This document shows positions 36,023 to 46,997 of a DNA stretch of 64,000 nucleotides, piece after piece. Under the pieces are notes generated by a model. That model was not told where the DNA came from and made no database searches. It was given only the letters and a program-made list of their open reading frames with translations. The DNA lies in contig CM066731.1 of assembly GCA_033961575.1 (NCBI GenBank), positions 133,107,001-133,171,000 on the forward strand. Direction: 5' to 3'. The stretch's first letter is position 1; every line of letters begins with the position of its first letter. A program made the position numbers and the translations under genes. This stretch comes from Aselliscus stoliczkanus (taxonomy: Eukaryota; Chordata; Mammalia; Chiroptera; Hipposideridae).

Positions 36023-37500
36023 GAAGAAAATCTTTAAATTTTTTTTCACCCGTAACTATTAATAGTTGTGATGACCTCAGAACACATCCTGTTTTAAAGG
36101 TAATGTAATAGTATGGACAATATATTAGATATGCAAAGATTACTTGTTATAAAATGTTTAATTTCACATTATGGTTACAGGTTTACACAGCAGATTAAAA
36201 TTTGCATATTATGCTCATTCTAGCATTTGGGAAGAAATATTGTTTAAGGGGTAATGTAGTGTAATTTTTCCTATTCCATAATATTTATCTCACCAGGGAA
36301 ATTCTATAACCAGTGTCACCATTGCTGTGGTGTTATGTATTTGTTAAATTAAGACTTATTGAGTGGTGATACATAGGGTACCAGATGATGAGCTGTGTTT
36401 CAACAACAGACCACAGGAAAAATTAAAATACTTAAAGTAGAAGTATATTCACAGATCTTGGAGAAAGTACCTGGCATGTTCTAAGGAACCCATGGGTCAG
36501 TCAAGGCTGAGTGTAGACAGAGAGAAAGTAATAAGACCTGGTGCACATGCCTTTATCAAGGTCTGTGGGTAGAGTGCTTTGGGTTTCCCTGGGTAAATTC
36601 AAATTAAAAGAGCAGTAATTTTGTAAACCCCAGAAGGTTCTCATCTAAAAGGCACATAAGGTGAAGACCTTGGGAGGCAGGGGACACTGTTGATCAAAAG
36701 GGCTATTGGAGAAGTCATATCAGGATTTTATATTTACCTGAGAGTCTTTGGGCTGCTATCTAGGGTATGTATTTGCATGAGAGACTAATGTCAGTTTAAG
36801 GGCATTTCTGCCTTTTGGTCAAACAAAATGGATGCTGAAGGAGCAGTACTATGGAAAAGCTTAGCTAACCTCTTGACATATGGGGAATCTAAAAATCCCC
36901 TACCTCAACTTTCCAAGAGATATCTCAGAAGTTACCTTGTGAATTTACATAAAGTTGGGACAAGTCCTTTTAGTTAATATTAATTTATCTCTTATGCTAG
37001 TAATTTTGATGCCTCATTTGACATAGAGGTTGTACTATGGGACACCATCATTTTACTTTTATTTATTTATTTTTAGATTACCAACTAGTATGTGAAATAT
37101 ATCCAAAACCCACCTGTAAGCTACATTCAATTCCCACCCTTGGGACAATGGATTAAAACAGAATCAGGATATATGAGAATAATACTAGTTGCTATAATGA
37201 ACAAACCCAAATATATGTAATGGTTAAGACATGACATAAGTTTATTTCTCATTCATGAAAATTGCAATTGGCAATTGGTCTCTTCTAAGGGGTGGTTTAG
37301 GAACTCAGTTTCTTATATATTGTGATGTCACCATATTTAGAGTGTCTTCTAACATAATGTTCATCTGCATCAATATGTTTGGAAGGAAAAGAGGGTGGGA
37401 AAGCACATTTGCTTTCTAAGAACATCTACCTAAAGTCACACATCACTTCTGCTCATAATCCAAGGTTGTGTCATGGGCTAGCTCTGTAGAAGGGACCTCC
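36023..37500. other. No gene; possible old LTR at about 36365-36960
   Basis: The middle portion (ACCTTGGGAGGCAGGGGACA, CAAACAAAATGGATGCTGAA) has the texture of an old ERV LTR or internal region but I cannot assign it. The remainder is unassigned. Confidence 0.35.

Positions 37501-37504
<4 letters not shown>

Positions 37505-37542
<38 letters not shown>
37505..37542. repeat. (CA)n microsatellite
   Basis: About 36 bp of perfect CA repeats. Confidence 0.97.
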
Positions 37543-37544
<2 letters not shown>

Positions 37545-37545
<1 letters not shown>

Positions 37546-38948
37546 ACAATTCATGATGAGCTATAGACATAAATGAAAAGTGAAATGATAAAATACTTAA
37601 AGGTAAATATAGGAGACTATTTTTATGCTTGGCGTATAAACAAAATGTAAAATGGGTTACAGAAAGAAATAAGCATTAAAAAACTGATACTAGACTTCAT
37701 TTAAAGTAATAATTTTGCTCATTAAAATACATCATGAAGAAAATGAATATGCAAGGCACAGACTGTGAAAATATTTGCAATATACATATCTGTGGAAGTA
37801 CTAGTTAGTATACAGGATATTACAGGACTTCCATTCTTAATTTTTTAAGTTGAAAATAAATGAGGAAAATACATGAATAGACACTTCAGAAATGCATGGC
37901 CAATAGAACTTGAAAAAATTCTCAACATGAACAGTTCTGGGAATTGTAATTAAAATTCTCAGTGAAATACAACATGCACACCAACAAATAAATGACTACA
38001 ATTTTAAAAGACCTACAATAAAACTGTTGCCAAGGATATGAAGCAGTCTGAACTCTCAGGCACATTTTGTGGCGATGTTAAATGGTGCACACTTTTCAGA
38101 AAAAAAAAATGTTGACAGTTTCTTATACTAATCATACATTTATCCTATGACCTAGTGTGATGCTGTAATTTACAATAAGAAATGTATTTGGTCTTTGTCT
38201 CCATGCCTCGAGTTCATAAAACCCTAGGGATTTCCTAAATGATTAGAATGATAAAGGTGTCATAACAAGCCCCTGTTAACTATACTTGAGTTTATGTTAA
38301 TAAAGTGACAATTGGAAAAGCCCTAAGTATGAGGGCTGGTTCCCAAGAGAACCAACCCTATGGTTTCAGGATTAGAACTTTTGAACCCTTCCCAGACCTC
38401 TGGGGGGAGAAGAGGGGCTGGAGATTGATTTAATTGCCAATGATCAATGATTTAATCAAAAATGCCTGTATAAAAAGGCCTCCATAAAAAATTCTAACTG
38501 AAGGGCTCTGGAAAGATTACAGGTTGGTGAACATGTATAGGTGCCAGGAGAATAACATGCTCAGAGAGAGCAGGCCAATATCTTCACCCTTCCCACAACT
38601 TGTGCTATGCATCGCTTCCATCTAGTTGAGTTATATCATTTTGCAATAAAATGGTTAGTAAGTAAACAATTTTCTTGAGCTCTGTAATCTATTCTAGCAA
38701 ACTGCTGAAATTGAGAAGGAAGTAATGGAAACTTCCAATTTATTGCTAGTCAGTCAGAAGTACAGGTGACAACTTGGACTTGCTACTGTTGACTGAAGTT
38801 ATGGGGAAGAGCCCTCTTATGGGACTGATACCTGAACTCATGGGATCTGATACTAACTCCACGTAGATAGTGTCAGAACCAAGCTGAATTGTGGGATACC
38901 CAGTTTGTATCCAGAGAGTTGGAGAATTGCTTAATGTGAGAGAAAATA

Positions 38949-38997
<49 letters not shown>

Positions 38998-39625
38998 ACC
39001 CCAGTGTCAGAATTTGGGTATGAGTAGAAAAGAAGAAACAGCTTTTTCCTTTAGTTGATGTAGAGAAGGAAACAGTTTTTTTTTTTTTCTTTTCATCTAG
39101 CAAGTTGACCTTTAGATATTTACCCTAGAGAAATGAAAATACGTATGCAGAAAAAGACTTGTGCACAATTGTCTACAGCAGTTTTACTAATGAGAGTCAA
39201 AAACTAGAAAGAGTCTAAGTGACCATCAATGGAGAACTGGATATGTAAACTGTTGTCCATTTATGAAGTTCAACTACTCAGAAATGCAAAGGAATGAAAT
39301 ACTGATGTGTACCAAAACTTGGACAAAACTTTGAAATGTAATGCTGAGTGAATCCTTATACAATGACTATATACTGTATGATTCAAAAGTTATGACTTTC
39401 TAAAATTAGTAAAACTACCTAATGGTAAAAAGTATTGGAATGGTACTTTCTTCTGGGAGATAGGAGAACTGACTAGGAAGGAGCTTTAGGTGCCTTTTTA
39501 ACTGATAATGATTTTTACATCATAATAGAAATTTGGGGTTAAACAGTTGAATACATTTGCCAAAATGCAGTGAATTTGTGCGTTTCACTGCTTATAAATT
39601 TGACATCAAAAGAAAAAAATCCTGT
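37545..39625 (+). repeat. L1 3' portion split by an LTR
   Basis: Sense L1 at 37545-38155 (ATGAATAGACACTTCAGAAA, GTTGCCAAGGATATGAAGCA, CATTTATCCTATGACCTAG) resumes at 39096 (TTTAGATATTTACCCTAGAG, AAGACTTGTGCACAATTGTC, GACTATATACTGTATGATTC) at the next expected L1 position. An LTR lies between. Confidence 0.85.
38156..39095 (+). repeat. Old LTR inserted in L1, containing (CA)n
   Basis: Runs from TGTGATGCTGTAATTTAC to the CTTTTCA end. It has a TATA-like GTATAAAAAGG at about 38467, GCAATAAAATGG at about 38643, and downstream GTCAGTCAGAAGTACAGGTG and AGATAGTGTCAGAACC. It is flanked by CCTAG (38151-38155) and TCTAG (39096-39100), i.e. four identical bases. A four-base duplication would fit a class I ERV; five bases with one mismatch would fit ERVL. 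A CA tract sits at about 38947-38995. Confidence 0.7.
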
Positions 39626-39788
39626 ACTAACATGATTTTCATTTAATGTCATCCATGCTGAGGTATTTAGAGAGGACCAAGATTACTGATACTCTGATAT
39701 ACAGAAATTACAAGGTAACATAATGGACAGATAGGGAGATAGACCAATATATAATAAAACAAATATTAAGCACAGTAAAATATTAATG

Positions 39789-39789
<1 letters not shown>

Positions 39790-39830
<41 letters not shown>
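39790..39830. repeat. (TA)n microsatellite
   Basis: About 40 bp of perfect TA repeats. Confidence 0.97.
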
Positions 39831-39835
<5 letters not shown>

Positions 39836-40591
39836 TATGTTCATTGTAAAATTCTTAAACTAGGTTGTATGTTTGAGAATTTTCATAATTAGCTATTAAA
39901 AACAATTTGGGTTATTTGGGTTGACAATAGTCATATAGTTGCTTGTTTAAGTGAATATTCTTAGTTGAAATCACAGGTTTACACAAATTTGAAGTCTTGA
40001 AACTATTTACATCTTCAAACTTATTCTAATGAAATATTATAATTAGAAAAATGATTTATGAAAAATAAAAGTTTAGGTAAGTGTTTTATAAGTTAAAATA
40101 TTTTAATTAGTTTATTTTTCTAATGTTTTATTTTTTCTGAAAGAAAAAATTCTATTCTTATGTCATTTTTGGCCTAGGTCTCAAAGACACTTAATGTATA
40201 TTTAACATCTTAGACTCTGAGGTCCATAATTTGCCTCTTTATGGTGATATATAATTATTTCAGGAATTTAGCTAATGCTATTTCACATTTTCCAGATTTT
40301 ATATTAGAATAATACAGATTTGGGAAATCATTATGATGACTTACTTTCCTCTTAAATATTAAAATATTTAAAAGAAAAACAATTGCACCTAATAAGACAG
40401 AAATTATTTCCACTTCATAGAAAGGAATTCAAGATTCAAAGATATCAAGAACTTTCTTCCATCCAAGTGACAAACAGGGTTTGATAGGAGCAATGGCATA
40501 CCACAGTAATGTCAGGACAGCACTTAAAAAGTACTGAAAGGTAAAATTATATGTTTTATTTAAAGGCATATGCAAAAAACAGATTATTGTA
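39831..40591. other. No gene, nothing recognised
   Basis: AT-rich, no coding frame or named repeat. Confidence 0.5.
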
Positions 40592-40600
40592 ATCAATTCT

Positions 40601-40717
40601 CCAAGATTTTTTTTTTTTTTTGACGGCAGTGTCACTGGCCCTCATATGTGGGACCCGAACCAGGGTCGCTGGCGTCCCAAGCCAGTGCTTAACCAATGCG
40701 CCACTCGGCCGGCCCCC
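40601..40717 (-). repeat. Short SINE (family A)
   Basis: Reverse: GGGCCGGCCGAGTGGCGCAT to GGCCAGTGACACTGCCGTC plus poly(A). Flanked by ATCAATTCT at 40592-40600 and 40718-40726. Confidence 0.93.
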
Positions 40718-40975
40718 ATCAATTCTCATTTCAAATTTAATTTGACTCCCTCTTAGGTATACTATTACTGTTACAAGATTAACAAATTTTATGCTACTTT
40801 AACTGGGAAATAAACAGCACAGGTACAATGATGCCTCCATACAATTGCAATTTTAGTATATTCTTTGGTCCTTCATTATATAAATCCTGAAAATAAAATT
40901 CTATGCAGTTAGTATAATTATAGTAATATCAGTTACAGATGCTTGCTTGAATAAAACTGTGTTTTATTAAATGAG

Positions 40976-40987
40976 TATCTATCTATC

Positions 40988-41031
<44 letters not shown>
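40976..41031. repeat. (CTAT)n microsatellite
   Basis: About 55 bp of CTAT repeats with one ATC interruption near the left end. Confidence 0.97.
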
Positions 41032-41831
41032 CCTAGTGAGAGAGATGGAATGATCAACTTTCAATGAGAAATAAACTTAAAAATTCAGAAACAGGAGTTG
41101 GCTTGTGAAAGACTTTTATAGTAAAGAATTGACTCTTGAAGGAGGTCCCAATTTTTTGGTACTATTATGATTGGGGTTCACAATAAGAGAAATACCATAG
41201 CAATTAAGCCTTAAATGGTGACCAAATAAACTGCAACTAAAACAAAAATCCTGGAGATTGTTTTCTTACATAGAATTTTAGTTGTGTTCAGCCTTTGGGA
41301 AGAGGAGAGCAGCATGGTGGACTGTTTCATCTGGAGTATTCATAGTAAGGGAGATATAATATTTTAACAGGACATGGTTATGTTGTTCAGAATTGGAGAC
41401 ATAGTCTGGTATATCAAATGGAAATAACGTATATACCTTTTATTTGGGAGCTAAAATCATACAGTGGGACAAATTCTTAAAAGATGACTTCATATCATCA
41501 TTAATATCTATGATAAGTTTTATTACTCAGACATATTATTTTTCCCTTTGATTGAGGCCAAACTAAGTTAAATTAAACATATTCCGAAGACCCAGAAAGA
41601 CGCAATTCTAGAGAATTAATAAATTCAATAGATACTGTGTGGGAGCTTTGCCAATTGATTTCTCTTGTGGTAATTTAAGGTAGCCTAAATTCTCATCTGG
41701 TAAGAGTAGTTTTATGTAGGACAGTGACATAGAATAAAGAACATCTCAAGTGTCTTTGAGGTTCTATATCAAAGATTCTCCCCAAAATATGTGTTCACTT
41801 TCACAGTGTGTAAGTTTTAAAATAATTACTT
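41032..41831. other. No gene, nothing recognised
   Basis: Unassigned sequence without plausible frames. Confidence 0.5.
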
Positions 41832-41842
41832 CTGAAATGATT

Positions 41843-41987
41843 TTTTTTTTTTTTTAGCTGAGCCATCCTGTCACCTGTTGGCAGTTCAGCAGCATTTCAG
41901 CTTGGGCTGGGCATCGAACTGCTGTTGCTCAGAGCTCAGCTTGCACTCTTGAGCGAGCTCTTAACCAACTGAGCCACTCGGCTGGCC
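41843..41987 (-). repeat. SINE (family B)
   Basis: Flanked by a perfect 11-bp duplication CTGAAATGATT (41832-41842 and 41988-41998). Reverse reading starts GGCCAGCCGAGTGGCTCAG and ends GACAGGATGGCTCAGCT plus poly(A). Confidence 0.95.
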
Positions 41988-42230
41988 CTGAAATGATTCT
42001 TAATGAAAGGATTTGATGCTTTATTTAAGCTCCTATGATATAAGCAAAAGTAAAAGTCCTCTAGATTGTTCTTTATATTCCATGCCTTAAAAATACTACT
42101 TTATATCAACTGTTTTCTTAGTGGACAATAGCATTTGGATAAAAGTCATAATTGAAATTTTTATCAGAAACTCTTGCAAAGTCCTCAGAAGGGAGCCCCA
42201 CTCACTCAGCCTTCCTAAGAGAAACACTCT

Positions 42231-43301
42231 TGCGGGGGGGCGGCCCCTGCGAGGACCAGGGGTTCCCTCGGGTGGGACAGTGTTGGCGAGGAGAAAGAAA
42301 GATGGAGACACTGCAAAGAGGTTTACAGGAGTGTCACACCTTTATTGTTAAAGCCTGGCCCCTTTTATAGGGGCTTCTGACTATTAACTAAATTACAAGT
42401 TATGTTTTACATGATCATGGTGTTTTCTCTTACTCAGAACTTTTATTTGTTTGTAATTGTATCTTTCCAGGATACACTGTGGCCAGTTCAAGGATTTTAC
42501 TTATCATCTAAAGAACGGTCACCATGACTACCTTACAGGGCTTATACTTGACCTATTGCCAAGAGTTTAGCAGTGGCTGAGTTTAGGGCAAAAAACTATT
42601 TTTATGTGATTATAATATTTGGTAGCAAAAGGAGTCTCAAACTTTTCCTATCCTACAAAGAGCTGCATATTATTGTAATAAAGGGGAACATCTGTTTCTC
42701 AGTCAAAGCTTCAGTATCTGTTGCTATAGCAATGTACAAAGAAAAAGTTAAAACAAGGCTGTTAATTAAAATAATTCATGGTCAGTAAGTTGCCTCTTAT
42801 CAGAACTCTCATGGCCGAGAGACCTTGGTCTCCTGGTCTCCAAGGAAACCTTTCACAGCTGCATAGGCAAGTAAGCTCAAGGTTGGATGATATCACCAGT
42901 TTCTCACAGACATTGTCTGTTTCTCCCAGACAGGATTTGTCCATGTGACCAGAGGCCTGAGCCTCAGTTTCCAAGGGGCTTGAGTCCCCTATTTCTCAGT
43001 CCTGGAGTCCCCTTGGACTGTAGCCTGTTTTAGGGAGTTTCCTTATCTTTAGGAAATCTTGCCCCATCATTGACTTACACAGCCAGCTCTCATCAGGGTA
43101 CCCCAGGAACTTGCCATAAATGCAGTGAAAGTACTGTCTCCTATAGGATCTGATGTGGAGGAAAGGCACATGGGTTCATAGAGACAGGAGACATAGAGAC
43201 ATGACTAACCATAAGGCATCATCCCAGACATCCAGTCCTGAGCGTGAATCTTTATTTCAATGTGGTCTCGTCAGACACTAGGATGATGTCAGCTTCCCAC
43301 A
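42231..43301 (-). repeat. 3' LTR of the provirus
   Basis: 1071 bp, from TGTGGGAAGCTGACATCATC at 43301 to the CCGCA end at 42231. TATA at 42363-42369 and AATAAA at 42341-42346, both on the complement. The terminal 30 bp differ most from the 5' LTR: a G-run GCGGGGGGGCGG on the + strand against GCAGGGAGCTAG. Confidence 0.95.
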
Positions 43302-43315
43302 TCTCGCCCTTTTTT
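43302..43315 (-). promoter_or_regulatory. Polypurine tract
   Basis: Minus-strand AAAAAAGGGCGAGA directly precedes the 3' LTR start. It would prime plus-strand DNA synthesis. One C interrupts the purine run. Confidence 0.8.
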
Positions 43316-43329
43316 ATTAATTAAGTAAA

Positions 43330-43990
43330 GACTATGTACATTGGCAGCAACATCTCGGATACTACTAAGAGTCTGAAGCTGACTGGAAAGAAAATGAGAG
43401 TGAGGGTAATAATCACAGCTTCCTCCAGGGCATTAACCCTAGCGTCTAGCTTTCTATAAGTTCCTGAGTGGCTATAGCTAAAGAAACATTCCTAGATAGC
43501 TGATCTACATGTAGGGCAGTATGACGTTTTGTACAAGTGTCGTGGTGGAGGCAGCAAAAGAACCTATAATAGCTTTTAGAGCAGTAATTACTAGAATAAT
43601 TTCTGCAACTACATGTTTTGATCTGACTAAAGCATTAGTAACTGTCTGAAGAACCTATAATCCTGGGTCTGAATACCAAGGAGAGTCTAGTTTAACCAGC
43701 AGGAGCAAGGAAGGAGGTTGTTGAACAATAAACAATGTTGAAATCTGTGGAAGGAGACACACAAGAACTGATAACACATTTTGTACATGATACATAGAAC
43801 AATGAACTGTTATGAGTTACATTAAAAATACTGTGATGAGTAACCAAAGAAAAACATAAGGTGCAGCAACACAAGCCTCAAAGGAATACAAAGCAGGATT
43901 TTTGGAGGAAGTCCAGTAAAAAGTAACAGGAGTGGTGGAGACAGTGTGGGCATCAGCGTCCAAGGAGACTGTATCATCAGCGGAGCCGGA
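43330..43990 (-). pseudogene. env: Env remnants (surface and transmembrane parts)
   Basis: Downstream of and overlapping the integrase end, minus frames carry Cys-rich, N-glycosylation-like surface-subunit pieces (NVTHNSSLFYVSC with CTKC, about 43780-43830). Further on, at about 43376-43640, is an Ala/Ile/Thr-rich stretch (ITALKAIIGSFAAST) like the fusion-peptide and coiled-coil start of a transmembrane subunit. Frames shift between pieces and stops interrupt them, and most of env is missing. The assignment rests on order and short motifs. Confidence 0.65.
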
Positions 43991-44013
43991 TGGGAGGAAG
44001 GCAATGGGCACCG

Positions 44014-44104
44014 AGACATAAGGCCGGATCAGGCGATGTGGAATCCAATCCGGAGTGTCTCTGTCCTGAGGAAATACACAAGCATACCCTCTTCCCTTTC
44101 CCAT
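44014..44104 (-). pseudogene. pol: Integrase C-terminal remnant
   Basis: Within a 102-codon minus frame (43817-44125), GRGYACVFPQ followed by DWIPHRLIRP resembles the end of class II integrase, the DNA-binding C-terminal part, where GRG, P and WIP..R recur. The catalytic core, reverse transcriptase and protease are absent. It lies within about 100 bases of the end of the gag fragment, so one large deletion has joined gag to the pol end. Confidence 0.7.
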
Positions 44105-44196
44105 TAGTTTTTGTCTCTTTAACAACTCTTTGAAACCAAGATGTAGGTTTGGTATAAAGGAGGTTGGGGTCTTGTATATTTTTTATTTTTAGCTGA

Positions 44197-44682
44197 TTAT
44201 TTGCGGGGACCTGGCCCCTTTTCCTCCTTTCTAGTAAAGGGAAAGTTCCATGGATCTTTTTTCTTATATTTGGCTGTCTCTGTTTCCAATTTGGCAGCAT
44301 CTGGGGGAGGGAGGTTTTTATCCTCACAATCTGAATTAATGTCCGAATCTATATATTTTTTAGCTGAAAAGGCCAAATTAGTTTTAGAGTGAGTTCCTGG
44401 AACAAGTGTATCTCTAGATGAGTTCCAGAGAGCAAATGCATCAACTGGGACCCTTTTCGGGCTGTGGTTGTCATAATATAACCTAAGTTCTTTTCCTACT
44501 TTATCCCAAGTTTCTAAATTAACTGTTCCCTCTTCTGGAAACCAAGGACAGGCTTTCTGTACACAATGCAAAAATCTAGCTACTTTTGAAGTTCTGACCT
44601 TCGAACCTCTGGCTGCAAGAGAGCAGCGAACTAAGTTAATAAAGAGTTTACGTTCTTTAGATACTGTTTGACCCATGGTCAT
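44197..44682 (-). pseudogene. gag: Gag matrix fragment of the class II provirus
   Basis: An open frame of 161 codons. The likely true start is the second Met at 44676, giving MGQTVSKE, where Gly2 would be the myristoylation site used by betaretroviral Gag for membrane targeting. CPWFPEEGTVNLETWDKVGKEL at about residues 45-66 (key residues CPWFPE, TW) is the hallmark of the betaretroviral matrix (Gag_p10) domain. After about residue 110 the sequence becomes Lys/Pro-rich and it stops at 44197 after PGPRK, far short of a whole Gag, since capsid and nucleocapsid are deleted. The frame is free of stops from its start. It lies about 130 bases inside the primer binding site, as expected for gag. Confidence 0.9.
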
Positions 44683-44811
44683 TCACTTTGCACCCTTTAC
44701 CTGTCTATCTTACAGAGGGTCCCAGGCACCCACGGTAGAGTCCTATCCGTCCGAAAACACACACCTTTTTCTCTTAAAACAATAAATTAAAATAAAAAAA
44801 CTTATCTTCAG

Positions 44812-44829
44812 GTCCCTGTTCGGGTGCCA
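44812..44829 (-). promoter_or_regulatory. Retroviral primer binding site, tRNA-Lys3 type
   Basis: Minus-strand TGGCACCCGAACAGGGAC lies three bases inside the 5' LTR. It matches the complement of the tRNA-Lys3 3' end at 17 of 18 positions (A for G at position 5, a possible CpG decay). Such a site primes minus-strand DNA synthesis in lysine-primed retroviruses. Confidence 0.93.
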
Positions 44830-44832
44830 CTC

Positions 44833-45900
44833 TGCAGGGAGCTAGCCTCCGCAGGTCCAGGAATTCCCTCGGGTGGGACGGTGTCGGCGAGGAGAAAGAA
44901 AGATGAAGACACCGGAAAGAGGTTTACAGTAGTGTCACACCTTTATTGTTAAAGCCTGGCCCCTTTTATAGGGGCTTCTGACTATTAACTCAATTACAAG
45001 TTATGTTTTACATGATCATGGTGTTTTCTCTTACTCAGAACTTTTATTTGTTTGTAATTGTATCTTTCCAGGGTACACTGTGGCCAGTTCAAGGATTTTA
45101 CTTATCATCTAAAGAACGGTCACCATGACTACCTTACAGGGCTTATACTTGACCTATTGCCAAGAGTTTAGCAGTGGCTGAATTTAGGGCAAAAAACTAT
45201 TTTTATGTGATTATAATACTTGGTAGCAAAAGGAGTCTCAAACTTTTCCTATCCTACAAAGAGCTGCATATTATTGTAATAGAGGGGAACATCTGTTTCT
45301 CAGTCAAAGCTTCAGAATCCGTTGCTACAGCAATGTACAAAACAAAGAGTTAAAACAAGGCTTTTAATGAAAATAATTCATGGTCAGTAAGTTGCCTCTT
45401 ATCAGAACTCTCATGGCCGAGGGACCTTGGTCTCCTGGTCTCCAGGGAAACTTTTCACAGCTGCATAGGCAAGTAAGCTCAAGATTGGATGATATCACCA
45501 GTTTCTCACAGACATTGTCTGTTTCTCCCAGACAGGATTTGTCCATGTGACCAGAGGCCTGAGCCTCAGTTTCCAAGGGGCTTGAGTCCCCTATTTCTCA
45601 GTCCTGGAGTCCCCTCGGACTGTAGCCTGTTTTAGGGAGTTTCCTTATCTTTAGGAAATCTTGCCCCATCATTGACTTACACAGCCAGCTCTCATCAGGG
45701 TACCCCAGGAACTTGCCATAAATGCAGTGAAAGTACTGTCTCCTATAGGATCTGATGTGGAGGAAAGGCACATGGGTTCATAGAGACAGGAGATATTACA
45801 TGACCAACCATAAGGCATCATCCCAGACATCCAGTCCTGAGCGTGGATCTTTGTTACAATGTGGCCTTGTCAGACACTAGGATGATGTCAGCTTCCCACA
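44833..45900 (-). repeat. 5' LTR of the provirus
   Basis: Minus strand from TGTGGGAAGCTGACATCATC (beginning at 45900) to CTAGCTCCCTGCA (ending at 44833), 1068 bp, TG...CA ends. A TATA box (TATAAAA, 44964-44970 complement) and AATAAA (44942-44947 complement) mark the promoter and polyadenylation regions. Colinear with the 3' LTR throughout. A 70-codon minus frame at 45364 is matched in the other LTR and is a shadow. Confidence 0.95.
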
Positions 45901-45906
45901 CACTCT

Positions 45907-46874
45907 GCCTCACTGGGCTAGGGATTCTAGAACTCTCAGCTATAGCAATCACAATGAAGACCACTGGAGGAGACTATCTGGCTCTTTCTCTAGTCTCTTT
46001 CTGATCCATTGCTTTTTGCATAAAATCTGTCTTGTTTTCTTCTAGGCTTTAGCCTTTTTAATCTTAAAATCATTTTGTTTTTCCAAAATGCTAAACTCTT
46101 ACAAGCAAAAGATTTGGATTTCAAACTATTGTCTATTATGAATTAGAAATATTACATAGAATCTCAGAAGCAGAATACTTTATATAATTTTTCTATAAAG
46201 TTTTGAATTATGCAATGATGGGTGTCTGAAACTGGAAGGAAGGGAGGCACTAAGGACAAATTGAAGAAAAACTTTGGTGGATGCATATACTTGTCAATGA
46301 ATGGTGTGGATAGCTCTGGGTAGTTATGATTAGAATATTAGTTCTTATATCTGTTTTTTTAAGCTTGGTGTTTTAATGTAGTTAAAGAATCTTAATTTTT
46401 CTTTTGAACTCTAAGGGACTACATTTTTAATGATATTCACTGGTTCAGTGCCTCCTATGAGGGAAAATAAAATATAGTATAATTTGGATTAGTCTGTTAG
46501 TAGTACACACAAACATTACTTACATGTCTTCAAGTATTCACCACCTCAACACAAAAATTGTATTCCTAGCATGATATTTTTGATCTCCAAGGATTACTTC
46601 TTAATAGGCTGATTTCATGGTCAGAATTCATTACACTGCAGTAGAATGATATATTTTCTCTCAGCAGGATGAAAAGTAACTGGTATAGGGAAACACATAA
46701 TAGTGTACAAGATTATTTAGTCATATCATACCTTCTCAGGATACATAATCAAATGAGATACTGATCTTAGTCTAGTTCAGAATACACAGATATGCAATGT
46801 CAATATCATTCCATGCTATTATTTGAAAAGAAAATTAATGTTAAGTTGTATCCACATAAAGAATTATTATTAAA

Positions 46875-46875
<1 letters not shown>
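45907..46875. other. No gene, nothing recognised
   Basis: Host flank of the provirus; unassigned AT-rich sequence. Confidence 0.5.

Positions 46876-46879
<4 letters not shown>

Positions 46880-46962
<83 letters not shown>
46880..46962. repeat. Compound (TA)n(CA)n(TA)n microsatellite
   Basis: About 42 bp TA, 30 bp CA, then 10 bp TA. The 82-codon frame with Tyr-Ile and Thr-His runs is an artefact of it. Confidence 0.97.
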
Positions 46963-46963
<1 letters not shown>

Positions 46964-46997
46964 TATTTTATATACAGGCATATGTGCAGACTCAATC

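Larger units (their letters stand above)
42231..45900 (-). mobile_element. Class II (betaretrovirus-like) provirus, internally deleted
   Basis: A 3670-bp provirus on the minus strand with both LTRs and 1531 bp between them. A perfect 6-bp duplication CACTCT lies at 42225-42230 and 45901-45906. Inward from the 5' LTR are a tRNA-Lys3-type primer binding site, a gag matrix fragment, an integrase C-terminal remnant, env remnants and a polypurine tract. Capsid, nucleocapsid, protease, reverse transcriptase and most of integrase are missing, so it cannot be autonomous. Six-base duplication, Lys primer and an MGQ-type matrix start all point to class II. By eye the two LTRs differ at a few percent of sites, so it is not very recent. 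Confidence 0.95.

Noticed and set aside
26660..41031. Regularly spaced repeats as a CRISPR array
   Set aside because: The only regular arrays are 2-4 bp microsatellites; no direct repeats with unique spacers, and the genome is mammalian.
42762..45576. Nearly identical 70-codon frames at 42762-42974 and 45364-45576
   Set aside because: They match because they lie at the same position in the two LTRs; no evidence of coding.
42225..45906. Provirus as a complete, coding-competent retrovirus
   Set aside because: Only 1.5 kb of internal sequence remains, with no protease, reverse transcriptase or integrase core and with broken env.
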